Under the pieces are notes generated by a model that did not search any database, was not told where the DNA came from, and worked only from the letters and a program-made list of their open reading frames with translations. This document shows, piece after piece, positions 35,237 to 43,033 of a stretch of DNA of 64,000 nt. Source of the stretch: Rhodospirillales bacterium (GTDB taxonomy: Bacteria > Pseudomonadota > Alphaproteobacteria > Micavibrionales > Micavibrionaceae); the NCBI GenBank assembly GCA_020638365.1, contig JACKIQ010000002.1:372001-436000 (forward strand). Direction: 5' to 3'. Numbering within the stretch: the stretch's first letter is position 1; each line of letters starts with the position of its first letter. Both the position numbers and the translations under genes were made by a program.

Positions 35237-35529
35237 AGCCCTTTCCATTCCGAAATTTTCTCCGCAAGAACCAGATCGCGCTCCGTAACCTGATTTCCCG
35301 CATCATGTGTGGTCAGCGTCAGCTTGACCCGGTTATACAAATTCTCGATCTTCGCATGGTGATCCTGCTCATCCGACAACTTCGCCACCACGGCCAAAAA
35401 TGCAAACGCCTCCGTAAAATCCACGAACTTGAAATCCGCAGAAATCGCGCCGCCTTCATAAATCCACGCCGGATGCTTCTCCAGCCATGCGTCCAGTTCA
35501 TCTTTTTCCATGGGAACGGGTTTAACCAT
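35233..35529 (-). CDS. Pterin-4a-carbinolamine dehydratase
   Basis: About 98 residues of the PCD/DCoH family. The catalytic block is present: EQDHHAKIENLYNRVKLTLTTHDAGNQVTERD, with the His pair, the later His and Asp. PCD recycles oxidised pterin cofactor of aromatic hydroxylases, or acts as an assembly factor; a role tied to molybdopterin or folates has been proposed for such standalone copies. No phenylalanine hydroxylase is visible. Start 35529 is chosen over 35559 because the latter lies inside the TPR gene's end. Confidence 0.9.
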   Translation of the reverse strand: MVKPVPMEKDELDAWLEKHPAWIYEGGAISADFKFVDFTEAFAFLAVVAKLSDEQDHHAKIENLYNRVKLTLTTHDAGNQVTERDLVLAEKISEWKGL

Positions 35530-35531
35530 GC

Positions 35532-36434
35532 CTAATGCCTTTCCGCCGACAGGGTGCACTCGACCCCGGTGACTTCGCGCCTACCCGAAGCCCAGCGTTC
35601 AAGAAGACGGCTCAACTCATCTTCCTTCTGCGCCGCGATTCCAAGCGCACGCTCCGGATTCCAGTCCGCACTTTCAAGATCTTGGTCGTGCTCGTGATTA
35701 TCATCAACGCGCCCCTCGCTGCAGGCTTTACATAAATTCCGGTAATTCGCGCTCCAGTCCTCGACGATCAGCCCGTTTTCTTCGGCCATTTCGTCAAGCG
35801 CATCGACATCCTCTTCGCTCTCGGCCAGAACGGATACGCTATATGTGCTGTAATCCGAAGGCGAAAACAGATCAAGAACGTCAAACACGTTATATTCCTG
35901 CCCGTCCACGATCCGGCTACCGTTCGGCGCCCCGTCATGCAGAACTAGATCGTGGTAACGATACCCGGAATCCGGCAAGGGAACATTGATAATTCGCGCC
36001 CGCGCCGGGTCGATCCGCCGCACCCATACCGTCTCGCCACCCCCGTCGGGTTTGAACAGGCGCACCACGCTCAACCCGAAATCCATTTCCGGCGCGCTCT
36101 CTCCGGGCTCCATCTTGACACCGTACTTGATCCACGCGTCCCGCGCATCTTTCCATCTTCCCAGTGCAGTCGCAGCGATCCCCAAATTCCAGATCGCGGC
36201 CTCAAGTTTCGGTTTCAACTCCTGCGCCCGCATATTATGATCGAACGATTTATCCCACACACCCTGATACTTATAGATCAGCCCGATATTGTAATGCGTG
36301 TTCGCCCGCAGCTCATCGAGCGCCAGCGCCTTGTAATACAGTGCCAGAGCTTCGTCCTCCCGCCCCTCATCGGACAAGCCCATCGCTTGCTCGTGCAGCT
36401 TCTCGGCCTTGCGCTTATTGAAATAAGCCAGCAT
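35532..36434 (-). CDS. TPR-repeat protein in suf locus
   Basis: About 300 residues. Residues 10-115 contain three to four tetratricopeptide repeats (EDEALALYYKALALDELRANTHYNIGLIYKYQG). A beta-rich C-terminal region follows (DGGGETVWVRRIDPARARI; LVLHDGAPNGSRI), ending with a CKAC pair and charged tail. It starts inside the sufB stop (TGATG), with a GTG one codon earlier as the alternative. A scaffold role in assembly or client delivery is a guess from context only. Confidence 0.8.
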   Translation of the reverse strand: MLAYFNKRKAEKLHEQAMGLSDEGREDEALALYYKALALDELRANTHYNIGLIYKYQGVWDKSFDHNMRAQELKPKLEAAIWNLGIAATALGRWKDARDAWIKYGVKMEPGESAPEMDFGLSVVRLFKPDGGGETVWVRRIDPARARIINVPLPDSGYRYHDLVLHDGAPNGSRIVDGQEYNVFDVLDLFSPSDYSTYSVSVLAESEEDVDALDEMAEENGLIVEDWSANYRNLCKACSEGRVDDNHEHDQDLESADWNPERALGIAAQKEDELSRLLERWASGRREVTGVECTLSAERH

Positions 36435-37909
36435 CACCCCACGCTCCCCTCAAGGCTGATCCCCACCAGCTTCTGGGCTTCAACCGCAAATTCCATCGGC
36501 AGGTGCTGCATCACCTCGCGCGCGAACCCGTTGACGATCAGCGCAATCGCTTCTTCCTCGCCGATCCCGCGCTGCAAACAATAAAACAACTGATCTTCGG
36601 AGATTTTAGAGGTCGTCGCCTCGTGCTCCAGCTTGGCCGTGCGGTTCCGGCTTTCGATATACGGCACCGTGTGCGCCCCGCACTGATCGCCGATCAGCAG
36701 ACTGTCGCACGCCGTAAAATTCCGCGCACCGTCCGCCCCCGGCATGATCTTGACCATCCCGCGATAGGTATTATCGCTCCGCCCCGCGCTGATCCCCTTG
36801 GAGATAATGCGCGAACGCGTATTCTTGCCCAGATGGATCATCTTGGTCCCTGTATCGGCCTGCTGCCGCCCGTTCGTGATCGCCACCGAATAAAACTCGC
36901 CCGACGAATTATCGCCCTTGAGAATACAGGACGGATATTTCCACGTAATCGCCGACCCCGTCTCCACCTGCGTCCATGAAATTTTCGAATTCCGCCCTTC
37001 GCACAATCCGCGCTTGGTCACGAAATTGTAAATCCCGCCCGCGCCCGTATCGATATCGCCGGGATACCAGTTCTGCACAGTGGAATATTTAATCTCCGCG
37101 TCATCCAGCGCGATCAGCTCGACCACCGCCGCATGCAGCTGACGCTCGTCCCGCATCGGCGCTGTGCAGCCTTCAAGATAAGAAACGTACGAACCTTTAT
37201 CCGCGATAATCAACGTCCGCTCGAACTGCCCGGTATTCAGTTCGTTAATCCGGAAATACGTCGACAGTTCCATGGGGCACCGCACCCCCGGCGGGATGTA
37301 AACGAAACTCCCGTCGGTGAAGACGGCGTTATTCAAACACGCATGCTTGTTATCCGAATAAGGAACGACCGAAGACATGTATTTCTTTACTAGCTCGGGA
37401 TGCTCGCGCACCGCCTCGGAAATCGAACAGAAAATCACGCCATGCCGCTTGAGTTCGTCCTTGAACGTTGTCGCAACGGATACGGAATCGAACACCGCGT
37501 CCACCGCAACCGGAGTCCGGTTCGTGACTCCTGCCAGAATTTCCTGCTCGCGTAAGGGAATACCCAGCTTCGTATAAGTTTCCAGCAATTTCGGGTCCAC
37601 ATCATCCAAAGATTTCGGCCCGTCACCCGCCGATTTCGGCGCGGAATAATAATACGCATCCTGATAATCGATTTCGGGAAACTCCAGCTTGGCCCATTTC
37701 GGCTCCTTCATCCGCTGCCAGTGCGCGAACGCCTTAAGCCGTCGCTCCAGCATCCATTCCGGCTCTTTCTTCTTGGCAGAAATAAACCGGACAATATCCT
37801 CACTCAGCCCCTTCGGCGCCTTATCGCTTTCAATATCCGTGACAAACCCGGCCTCGTACTTCCCGGCCATGTCCTTGACTTTAGCGATGGTTTCTTCAGT
37901 GGCCGCCAT
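36434..37909 (-). CDS. sufB: SUF scaffold protein SufB
   Basis: 491 residues of SufB, the subunit on which clusters form. Characteristic blocks are VFTDGSFVYIPPGVRCPMEL, YSTVQNWYPGD, KISWTQVETGSAITWKYP and CDSLLIGDQCGAHTVPYIE, with LEHEATTSKISEDQLFYC near the end. Its start overlaps the regulator gene by 14 bases, so it follows sufR directly. Confidence 0.97.
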   Translation of the reverse strand: MAATEETIAKVKDMAGKYEAGFVTDIESDKAPKGLSEDIVRFISAKKKEPEWMLERRLKAFAHWQRMKEPKWAKLEFPEIDYQDAYYYSAPKSAGDGPKSLDDVDPKLLETYTKLGIPLREQEILAGVTNRTPVAVDAVFDSVSVATTFKDELKRHGVIFCSISEAVREHPELVKKYMSSVVPYSDNKHACLNNAVFTDGSFVYIPPGVRCPMELSTYFRINELNTGQFERTLIIADKGSYVSYLEGCTAPMRDERQLHAAVVELIALDDAEIKYSTVQNWYPGDIDTGAGGIYNFVTKRGLCEGRNSKISWTQVETGSAITWKYPSCILKGDNSSGEFYSVAITNGRQQADTGTKMIHLGKNTRSRIISKGISAGRSDNTYRGMVKIMPGADGARNFTACDSLLIGDQCGAHTVPYIESRNRTAKLEHEATTSKISEDQLFYCLQRGIGEEEAIALIVNGFAREVMQHLPMEFAVEAQKLVGISLEGSVG

Positions 37910-38342
37910 ACCCGGCTCCTTTCGGTTCGCTTACTCGTGGGGGCGCAATCATGTCGGCCAGCATAACCTCTTCCAGCGCGGAACGCATCGCCTGATTGAC
38001 CGAATCCCACCGCCCCCGAACGGAGCAGCACGCGCCCAGAGCACAATCCGGCTCCGCCCCGTCCACACACGCCGTAAGGGCAATCGGCCCCTCAATGGCC
38101 TCAACAATATCGATCACGGCAATCTGATCCGCCGGACGCGCAAGCCTGTATCCCCCGCCCGCCCCACGAACAGATAAGACAATCCCCTGCCGTGAAAGCA
38201 TCTTGAGAACCTTCGCCACCGTAGGCTCAGCCATACGGGTATTTTCGGCAATAACCGCCGCGCTCATCAGCGTATCGCTCGTCCGCGCCATATCGGCCAG
38301 CACCACCACAGCATAATCCGCAAGCTTTGAAATTCTGAACAT
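37896..38342 (-). CDS. sufR: Rrf2-family suf regulator
   Basis: 148 residues of the Rrf2/IscR family. The N-terminal winged helix (MFRISKLADYAVVVLADMA; VAKVLKMLSRQGIVLSVRGAGGGYRLA) is followed by a Cys cluster at 92, 100, 105 and 106 that should bind an Fe-S cluster, like the three Cys of IscR. Such regulators repress the suf operon when clusters are plentiful. A half-conserved inverted repeat lies just upstream (38357-38373). Symbol by context; the cyanobacterial SufR is a different family. Confidence 0.93.
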   Translation of the reverse strand: MFRISKLADYAVVVLADMARTSDTLMSAAVIAENTRMAEPTVAKVLKMLSRQGIVLSVRGAGGGYRLARPADQIAVIDIVEAIEGPIALTACVDGAEPDCALGACCSVRGRWDSVNQAMRSALEEVMLADMIAPPRVSEPKGAGYGGH

Positions 38343-38356
38343 GCAAAACCCTAATT

Positions 38357-38373
38357 AGGACTAACGGAGTACT
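38357..38373 (-). promoter_or_regulatory. Candidate operator of the suf regulator
   Basis: On the plus strand AGGACT, AACGG, AGTACT is an inverted repeat with one mismatch, 15 bases before the regulator's ATG. Read on the minus strand it resembles the E. coli IscR type-1 site core (ACT, four bases, YAGTC). Autorepression is inferred. Confidence 0.45.
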
Positions 38374-38417
38374 TTTTGCATGTTACATATTGTGAATCAA
38401 GAGGAAATTGCGGTTTT

Positions 38418-39179
38418 TTATCGCCTCCTGAACGGATGAGTAAGCTGTCCGATATAGCTCTTTGAAATCGGTTCCCGTATACCGAATTCCTCGGGGTCGT
38501 GGTCGGGACAGGTATAGGTGCCGAACATCACATCCATCAGCGGCGAGATATTAGCGTAATTCCCCGCATCGCGCTGCTTCGCGTGGTGCCAGCGGTGCAG
38601 TTCCGGCGCCCCGATCAGAACGCGCAGCGGGCCGATTGGAAACCGCACATTGGAATGAATATAGACCGCCCACAATCCGCGAAACACAATCACCGCCGCA
38701 ATGCTCTCCAGCGGAAACCCCATCAGGATCGCAGGCAAATTGACCAACCCCATCGTATACAATGTGTCCAGCGGATGCTCGCGGTACGCCGCCAACCAGT
38801 CCAGATGTTCAGATGAATGGTGGATAGAATGAAACCGCCAGAGAAATTCGATCCTGTGCTGCAAACGGTGCCCCCAGTAAATCAGCAGGTCGCTGAGGAA
38901 TAGCGCCTCGATCGCCTGCAGCCAGAAAGGCTGCGCGGCGACGGCCTGCCGCAGGACGGAAGGCGTGAGCGCCGCCGCCCCCTCCTGAAAATATCCGAGA
39001 AGAAGATAAATCAAAATGACCCAGCACAGATGCGACCCGAGAAAAAAACACAAATCCGTCCACCATCCGGGCCGGAAGAACTTCTGCTCCGGTTTGGCCG
39101 GATACGCCCGCTCGAACGGCCGGAAAACGATAAACATGAAAATAAACGCAAAAACCGGCGCAAATAAATAATCAATCAT
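38418..39179 (-). CDS. Sterol desaturase/fatty acid hydroxylase family protein
   Basis: 253 residues of the membrane di-iron hydroxylase superfamily. The His clusters are intact: HRLQHRIEFLWRFHSIHHSS and further on ELHRWHHAKQRD with DVMFGTY. Four to five membrane helices. Members hydroxylate lipids or sterols. It overlaps the upstream small membrane protein by 8 bases, so it belongs to a three-gene transcript with the duplicated pair. Substrate unknown. Confidence 0.9.
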   Translation of the reverse strand: MIDYLFAPVFAFIFMFIVFRPFERAYPAKPEQKFFRPGWWTDLCFFLGSHLCWVILIYLLLGYFQEGAAALTPSVLRQAVAAQPFWLQAIEALFLSDLLIYWGHRLQHRIEFLWRFHSIHHSSEHLDWLAAYREHPLDTLYTMGLVNLPAILMGFPLESIAAVIVFRGLWAVYIHSNVRFPIGPLRVLIGAPELHRWHHAKQRDAGNYANISPLMDVMFGTYTCPDHDPEEFGIREPISKSYIGQLTHPFRRR

Positions 39180-39471
39180 CGCTCGGCTCTTCGGTTGTTT
39201 CTTCTTCGCTCGTGCCGGATGTGTCTTTCTTCTTGAATAAAAGATAAAGCCTGATCTTCTTGAAAATTTGGTAAAGAATAATTGTCACAAAAGTAACAAC
39301 CAGAATGGCCGAAACACCTTCTCCAGCCGTTATTCTATGGAAATTCTTCGAACTATGCGCGTAAACTTTAGAAACTGCCACCAAGCTTCCATCACCGAAC
39401 TGCGACAGGACGGCATAGGCCAAAATCAACCCAAACGAAAAAACCGGAACAAGAAAACGGAATTTCTTCAT
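39172..39471 (-). CDS. Small membrane protein, duplicated pair (second)
   Basis: 99 residues. N-terminal hydrophobic segment (RFLVPVFSFGLILAYAVL), short outer loop with YAHSSKNF, a second helix (around 54-72), a basic then acidic tail. The first 20 residues are nearly identical to the neighbour at 39468. ATGA overlap with that gene. AT-richer than the region. Not a recognised family. Confidence 0.65.
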   Translation of the reverse strand: MKKFRFLVPVFSFGLILAYAVLSQFGDGSLVAVSKVYAHSSKNFHRITAGEGVSAILVVTFVTIILYQIFKKIRLYLLFKKKDTSGTSEEETTEEPSDD

Positions 39472-39785
39472 AAATCCTCATTCTTTTCGTCTTGTGAATT
39501 CAGCAATGCTATACGTTTTATTTTATGAAAACAGACATAAAAAAAGAGACCACCGCCAACAATAAGAAAAAAAGCCAAAAGCTCAAATACAGGCTTGGGC
39601 ATGTTAAAAGAAAGACGTCCTAAATTAACCTTAATGCTGACTGCGCTGAATGTCTTTGAACTCGTAGCATAGACTTCAGATATTGAAATAAAACTCTCCT
39701 CACCGCCCCCATACGGGACCAAAAAAGCAAAAGCCAGAATGAGGCCAAAAGAAAAAACGGGAACAAGAAAGCGAAGATTTTTCAC
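39468..39785 (-). CDS. Small membrane protein, duplicated pair (first)
   Basis: 105 residues with the same plan: RFLVPVFSFGLILAFAFL, a loop with YATSSKTF, a second helix (around 67-87) and a charged tail. The N-terminus and the YAxSSKxF motif match the gene that follows, so this is a tandem duplication that has diverged in the second half. A separate segment 39786-39832 before it shows no gene. Confidence 0.65.
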   Translation of the reverse strand: MKNLRFLVPVFSFGLILAFAFLVPYGGGEESFISISEVYATSSKTFSAVSIKVNLGRLSFNMPKPVFELLAFFLIVGGGLFFYVCFHKIKRIALLNSQDEKNEDL

Positions 39786-39832
39786 CTATTGAGGTCCTTA
39801 AAAAACTAAACCTAAAGGCTAATTTAGCAAAT

Positions 39833-41410
39833 CTAGGACTTCGTCGCCGCAAATTTGATATCCGGGTTCTTGTCCTGCGCATCGGTGAGATGCCAACTGT
39901 TCCGCGCCATAAACACCGGATCGCCGTCATGGTCGTTCGCCACCGCGCTCTGGTTCGCATCAATGAACTTCTTGAGCTTCAGCGGGTCCGCGCACGTAAT
40001 CCAACGCGCCGTGTAAAGGCTGGTTTCCTCGAATTTGACGGGAATATTATACTCGGTCCGTATCCGGTCCTTCAGAACGTCGAACTGCAGCGCCCCAACA
40101 ACCCCGACGATCCAGTCCGGATCGCTATACGGTTTGAAAATCCGCGCCGCGCCCTCCTCGGCCAGCTGCTCCAGCGCCTTGCCCAGATGCTTGGCCTTCA
40201 GCGGATCTTCCGCCCGCGCCCTCTGCATCAATTCCGGCGCAAAACTCGGAATACCTGTAAAGACAAGATCCTCCCCCTCCGTCAAAGCATCCCCGATCCG
40301 CAATCCTCCGTAATTGGGCAGCCCCAGAATATCGCCGGGAAAGGCTTCTTCCGCCACCTCCCGGTCCTGCGCCAGAAACATCTGCGGCGAATGGATGGTC
40401 AGCATCTTGCCCGAACGCACATGCTTGAGCTTCATGCCCTTCTTGAACTTGCCCGAACAGATCCGCGTAAACGCAATCCGGTCCCGGTGCTTCGGGTCCA
40501 TGTTCGCCTGGATTTTGAATACGAAGGCCGAGACTTTCTCCTCCTCCGGCTTCACCATCCGCGTCTGCGTCGGCAGGGGACGCGGAGACGGCGCGTAAGC
40601 CTTCAAGCCGTTGAGCAGTTCCCGCACCCCAAAATTATTCACCGCGCTCCCGAAAAACACCGGGGTCATGTGTCCGCCCAGATAGCTTTCGGAATCAAAA
40701 GCCGGGCATAGGCCCCGCGCCATCGCAACTTCTTCGCGCAGGGCAGCAGCCTGCTCCGGGTTCAATAATTCATCAATCTTCGGATCGTCCAGCCCCTTGC
40801 AGGACACACCCTCCTGCAAAGCCTCGCCCTTGCTCCGGTCGAACAGGACAAGCTCGTCATTCATCAAATCGTAACACCCGCGGAAATCCCGCCCCATCCC
40901 GATCGGCCAGCTCGCGGGCGTGACCTCCAACGCCAGCTTCTGCTCCACCTCGTCCATCAGGTCGAACGGCGCCTGCCCGTCGCGGTCCATTTTGTTGACG
41001 AACGTGATGATCGGAATGTCCCGCAAACGGCACACCTCGAATAATTTCAAAGTCTGCGTCTCGATCCCCTTGGCGCAGTCCAGAACCATCACCGCGCTGT
41101 CCACGGCCGTCAGCGTCCGGTAAGTATCTTCCGAAAAATCTTCGTGCCCCGGCGTATCCAGAAGATTAAACGTGATATCGTTGTAATCAAAAGTCATCAC
41201 CGATGACGCGACCGAAATACCGCGCTCCTGCTCAACCTTCATCCAGTCAGACCGCGCGCGCCGACGGTCGCCCTTCGCCTTCACCATCCCGGCCATCTGG
41301 ATAGCGCCCCCGAACAAAAGCAGCTTTTCCGTCAGCGTCGTCTTCCCCGCATCCGGGTGCGCGATAATCGCAAACGTCCGTCTTTTCTCGATCGTGTCTT
41401 TAAAACTCAT
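39833..41410 (-). CDS. prfC: Peptide chain release factor 3
   Basis: 525 residues of the RF3 GTPase that recycles RF1/RF2 from the ribosome. G1 HPDAGKTT, G3 DTPGHEDF and G4 NKMD are intact, with FVNKMDRDG and FGSAVNNFGV typical of RF3. It is preceded by a terminator hairpin and the entericidin gene. Confidence 0.97.
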   Translation of the reverse strand: MSFKDTIEKRRTFAIIAHPDAGKTTLTEKLLLFGGAIQMAGMVKAKGDRRRARSDWMKVEQERGISVASSVMTFDYNDITFNLLDTPGHEDFSEDTYRTLTAVDSAVMVLDCAKGIETQTLKLFEVCRLRDIPIITFVNKMDRDGQAPFDLMDEVEQKLALEVTPASWPIGMGRDFRGCYDLMNDELVLFDRSKGEALQEGVSCKGLDDPKIDELLNPEQAAALREEVAMARGLCPAFDSESYLGGHMTPVFFGSAVNNFGVRELLNGLKAYAPSPRPLPTQTRMVKPEEEKVSAFVFKIQANMDPKHRDRIAFTRICSGKFKKGMKLKHVRSGKMLTIHSPQMFLAQDREVAEEAFPGDILGLPNYGGLRIGDALTEGEDLVFTGIPSFAPELMQRARAEDPLKAKHLGKALEQLAEEGAARIFKPYSDPDWIVGVVGALQFDVLKDRIRTEYNIPVKFEETSLYTARWITCADPLKLKKFIDANQSAVANDHDGDPVFMARNSWHLTDAQDKNPDIKFAATKS

Positions 41411-41421
41411 CTCGCACTCAT

Positions 41422-41452
41422 GTTAAAAGCGCGGCCAAGCATAAGGCCGCGC
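41422..41452 (-). terminator. Terminator of the entericidin gene
   Basis: On the minus strand, GCGCGGCC, 8-base loop, GGCCGCGC and then TTTT. It lies 25 bases after the entericidin stop and just before prfC. Confidence 0.85.
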
Positions 41453-41476
41453 CTTTATAAACGCGCAGGTAAAATC

Positions 41477-41605
41477 CTAGAACGTGTCCTGAACCTTCTG
41501 CCCGGCCTTCTCGATATCGCGCCCCGCGCCTTCCATAGTATTGGAGCAGCCAACGACAAATCCCGTCATCGCAAACAAGCACACCATCATCAGAACTTTT
41601 TTCAT
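41477..41605 (-). CDS. Entericidin-type small lipoprotein
   Basis: A 42-residue lipoprotein. Lys-Lys start, hydrophobic signal, lipobox VVGC at residues 17-20, then SNTMEGAGRDIEKAGQKVQD, the entericidin core. AGGAAGGA is well placed before the ATG. Entericidins are small envelope lipoproteins induced in stationary phase or stress; a toxin-antidote role is known only for the E. coli pair. It is a single copy with its own terminator. Confidence 0.88.
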   Translation of the reverse strand: MKKVLMMVCLFAMTGFVVGCSNTMEGAGRDIEKAGQKVQDTF

Positions 41606-41639
41606 AAGCGTTCCTTCCTAAATTTGATCGCCACGTATA

Positions 41640-41996
41640 TTAATCTTCAATCATACGACCTTCAAACGGATTATCCATCGCCCGGTCCTCTATTTCAATC
41701 ACCCATAGATCAGGATCGCGAGTCATGGAGCGCTGAATATAGGCGTCCGCATCTTTCTCTTCAACCTCTTCCTGTCCGGTCGCGCTCATCCACCCCAGAA
41801 CACCGTCAAAATCGCGCTGCTGAACCAGAAGCCGGCACCGCCCCTCCAGCCCGTTGAGTTTGAGGAGAATAATCCCGGAATTCCTCTCGCCGCGTTGCTG
41901 GATGTAGTAATAGATTCCCCTGTCGGCCAACGGCCGCAACTGCGCGTCGATCCAGAGATGAACAGGAAGTCGTGCGTTAGTGTCTTCGTCAAACAT
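41640..41996 (-). CDS. DUF1491 family protein
   Basis: 118 residues of DUF1491, an alphaproteobacterial family. Core motifs: LWIDAQLRPLADRGIYYYIQQRGERNSGIILLKL and DPDLWVIEIEDR. Small, soluble and of unknown function. It precedes an 80-residue hypothetical gene on the same strand by 6 bases' spacing, so they are likely co-transcribed. Confidence 0.88.
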   Translation of the reverse strand: MFDEDTNARLPVHLWIDAQLRPLADRGIYYYIQQRGERNSGIILLKLNGLEGRCRLLVQQRDFDGVLGWMSATGQEEVEEKDADAYIQRSMTRDPDLWVIEIEDRAMDNPFEGRMIED

Positions 41997-42002
41997 GAAC
42001 GC

Positions 42003-42245
42003 TCAATGAAAATTCTCGGCGTAAATCCATCGCTCGACCGTCAGTGCAGCGTCCATTTTTGAATCCTCGGGGTGATGGAAACGATAAACGATCCCCGCGG
42101 CCTCAAGAGCGACCTGATGCGGGCGCCCCGCGCTCATCATGCTGACATAAGCCTTGAGCACTGCGCTCTGACACTTGCACCGCTCAGGATCGCGCGCACC
42201 ATCAAAAAGAATTTCCTTACAGGACATATCAAATCTCGCATTCAA
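42003..42245 (-). CDS. Hypothetical 80-aa protein
   Basis: Small soluble protein with three Cys (SCKEILF; RCKCQSAV) and a C-terminal helix. The CxC pair could bind metal. A second ATG at 42227, with GAGA seven bases upstream, would drop six residues and may be the true start. It sits between fur and the DUF1491 gene. No family recognised. Confidence 0.6.
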   Translation of the reverse strand: MNARFDMSCKEILFDGARDPERCKCQSAVLKAYVSMMSAGRPHQVALEAAGIVYRFHHPEDSKMDAALTVERWIYAENFH

Positions 42246-42269
42246 AAAATATCAGTGGGCAGGAGCATG

Positions 42270-42686
42270 CTATTTTTTTGATTTATCCTTGATTCTCTTG
42301 CCATATAACTCAAGCCTGTGATCGACAAGATCATACCCAAGATCCTTTGCGATCTTGATTTTCAGGCGTTCCAGTTCGTCATTCTGAAACTCGATCACCT
42401 CTCCCGTTTCCAGATCGACAAGATGGTGGTGATGATCCCAGTTCAACTCGTAACGCGAATAACCCTCCTGAAATTCATGCCGTGTGACAAGGTTTAACTC
42501 GTCAAGAAGGCTCAGTGTCCGGTATACGGTGGCGATACTGATCGACGAATCGAGCCTTTTTGCACGGTCATAAACCTCTTCGACCGAAGGATGGTCCCCG
42601 GAGCTTTTTAAAACCTCAAGAATAGCTTTCCTTTGTCCGGTCATCTTCAAACCGGCTTCTACACATTGCTGCTCCAGATCAGACAT
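42270..42686 (-). CDS. fur: Fur-family regulator
   Basis: About 138 residues. The winged helix (GLKMTGQRKAILEVL; SIATVYRTLSLLDEL) is followed by the metal-sensing part: HHHHLVDLETGEVIEF. ATG 42686 with GGGAAGGGG upstream is preferred to the longer frame from 42746. The HHHH run is more like Fur than Irr. Fur in alphaproteobacteria may respond to Mn or Fe. No clear Fur box was sought successfully in the 347-base gap upstream. Confidence 0.9.
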   Translation of the reverse strand: MSDLEQQCVEAGLKMTGQRKAILEVLKSSGDHPSVEEVYDRAKRLDSSISIATVYRTLSLLDELNLVTRHEFQEGYSRYELNWDHHHHLVDLETGEVIEFQNDELERLKIKIAKDLGYDLVDHRLELYGKRIKDKSKK

Positions 42687-42906
42687 GAACGCCCCTTCCC
42701 TGATTTCATCAAACCGAAATTTTATCCACAAATAAAAAAACCGCAAGACAGCATATTAGACAATCAAGTGCCAGTATGCAGGAAGCGGAACTCAAAACAC
42801 AAGATCGTATGATTTTACTGCATCGCAGCAATGATAACTCTAGGTTTAGAGAATATCCTGTGACACGATAAAATCATATCAAGAAATGATGTGGAGAAAG
42901 CGCGAA

Positions 42907-43020
42907 ATGTACGCAGCAGGAATCGTGTTTTTTACTTTCGTACTGCTTTTTATAATGTTCTGGATTTTTGTTCTGCCTCGTGAAAGGACAACACAGGAAG
43001 AAGAAAGATCGGTACTTTAA
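42907..43020 (+). CDS. Possible 37-aa single-TM protein
   Basis: In the 347-base gap between fur and the kinase gene, a short frame encodes MYAAGIVFFTFVLLFIMFW then a basic-acidic tail (PRERTTQEEERSVL). GGAG is ten bases upstream. An ATG at 42886 would add seven residues. The plan (one helix then Arg/Glu tail) resembles CcoQ-like small subunits, but there are no oxidase genes here. Nothing else is seen in the gap. Confidence 0.4.
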   Translation: MYAAGIVFFTFVLLFIMFWIFVLPRERTTQEEERSVL

Positions 43021-43033
43021 CCGATCGCGATTC

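Noticed and set aside
39890..40711. 273-codon plus-strand frame opposite prfC
   Set aside because: Antisense to a clear RF3 gene; product is Arg/Pro-rich with no motif.
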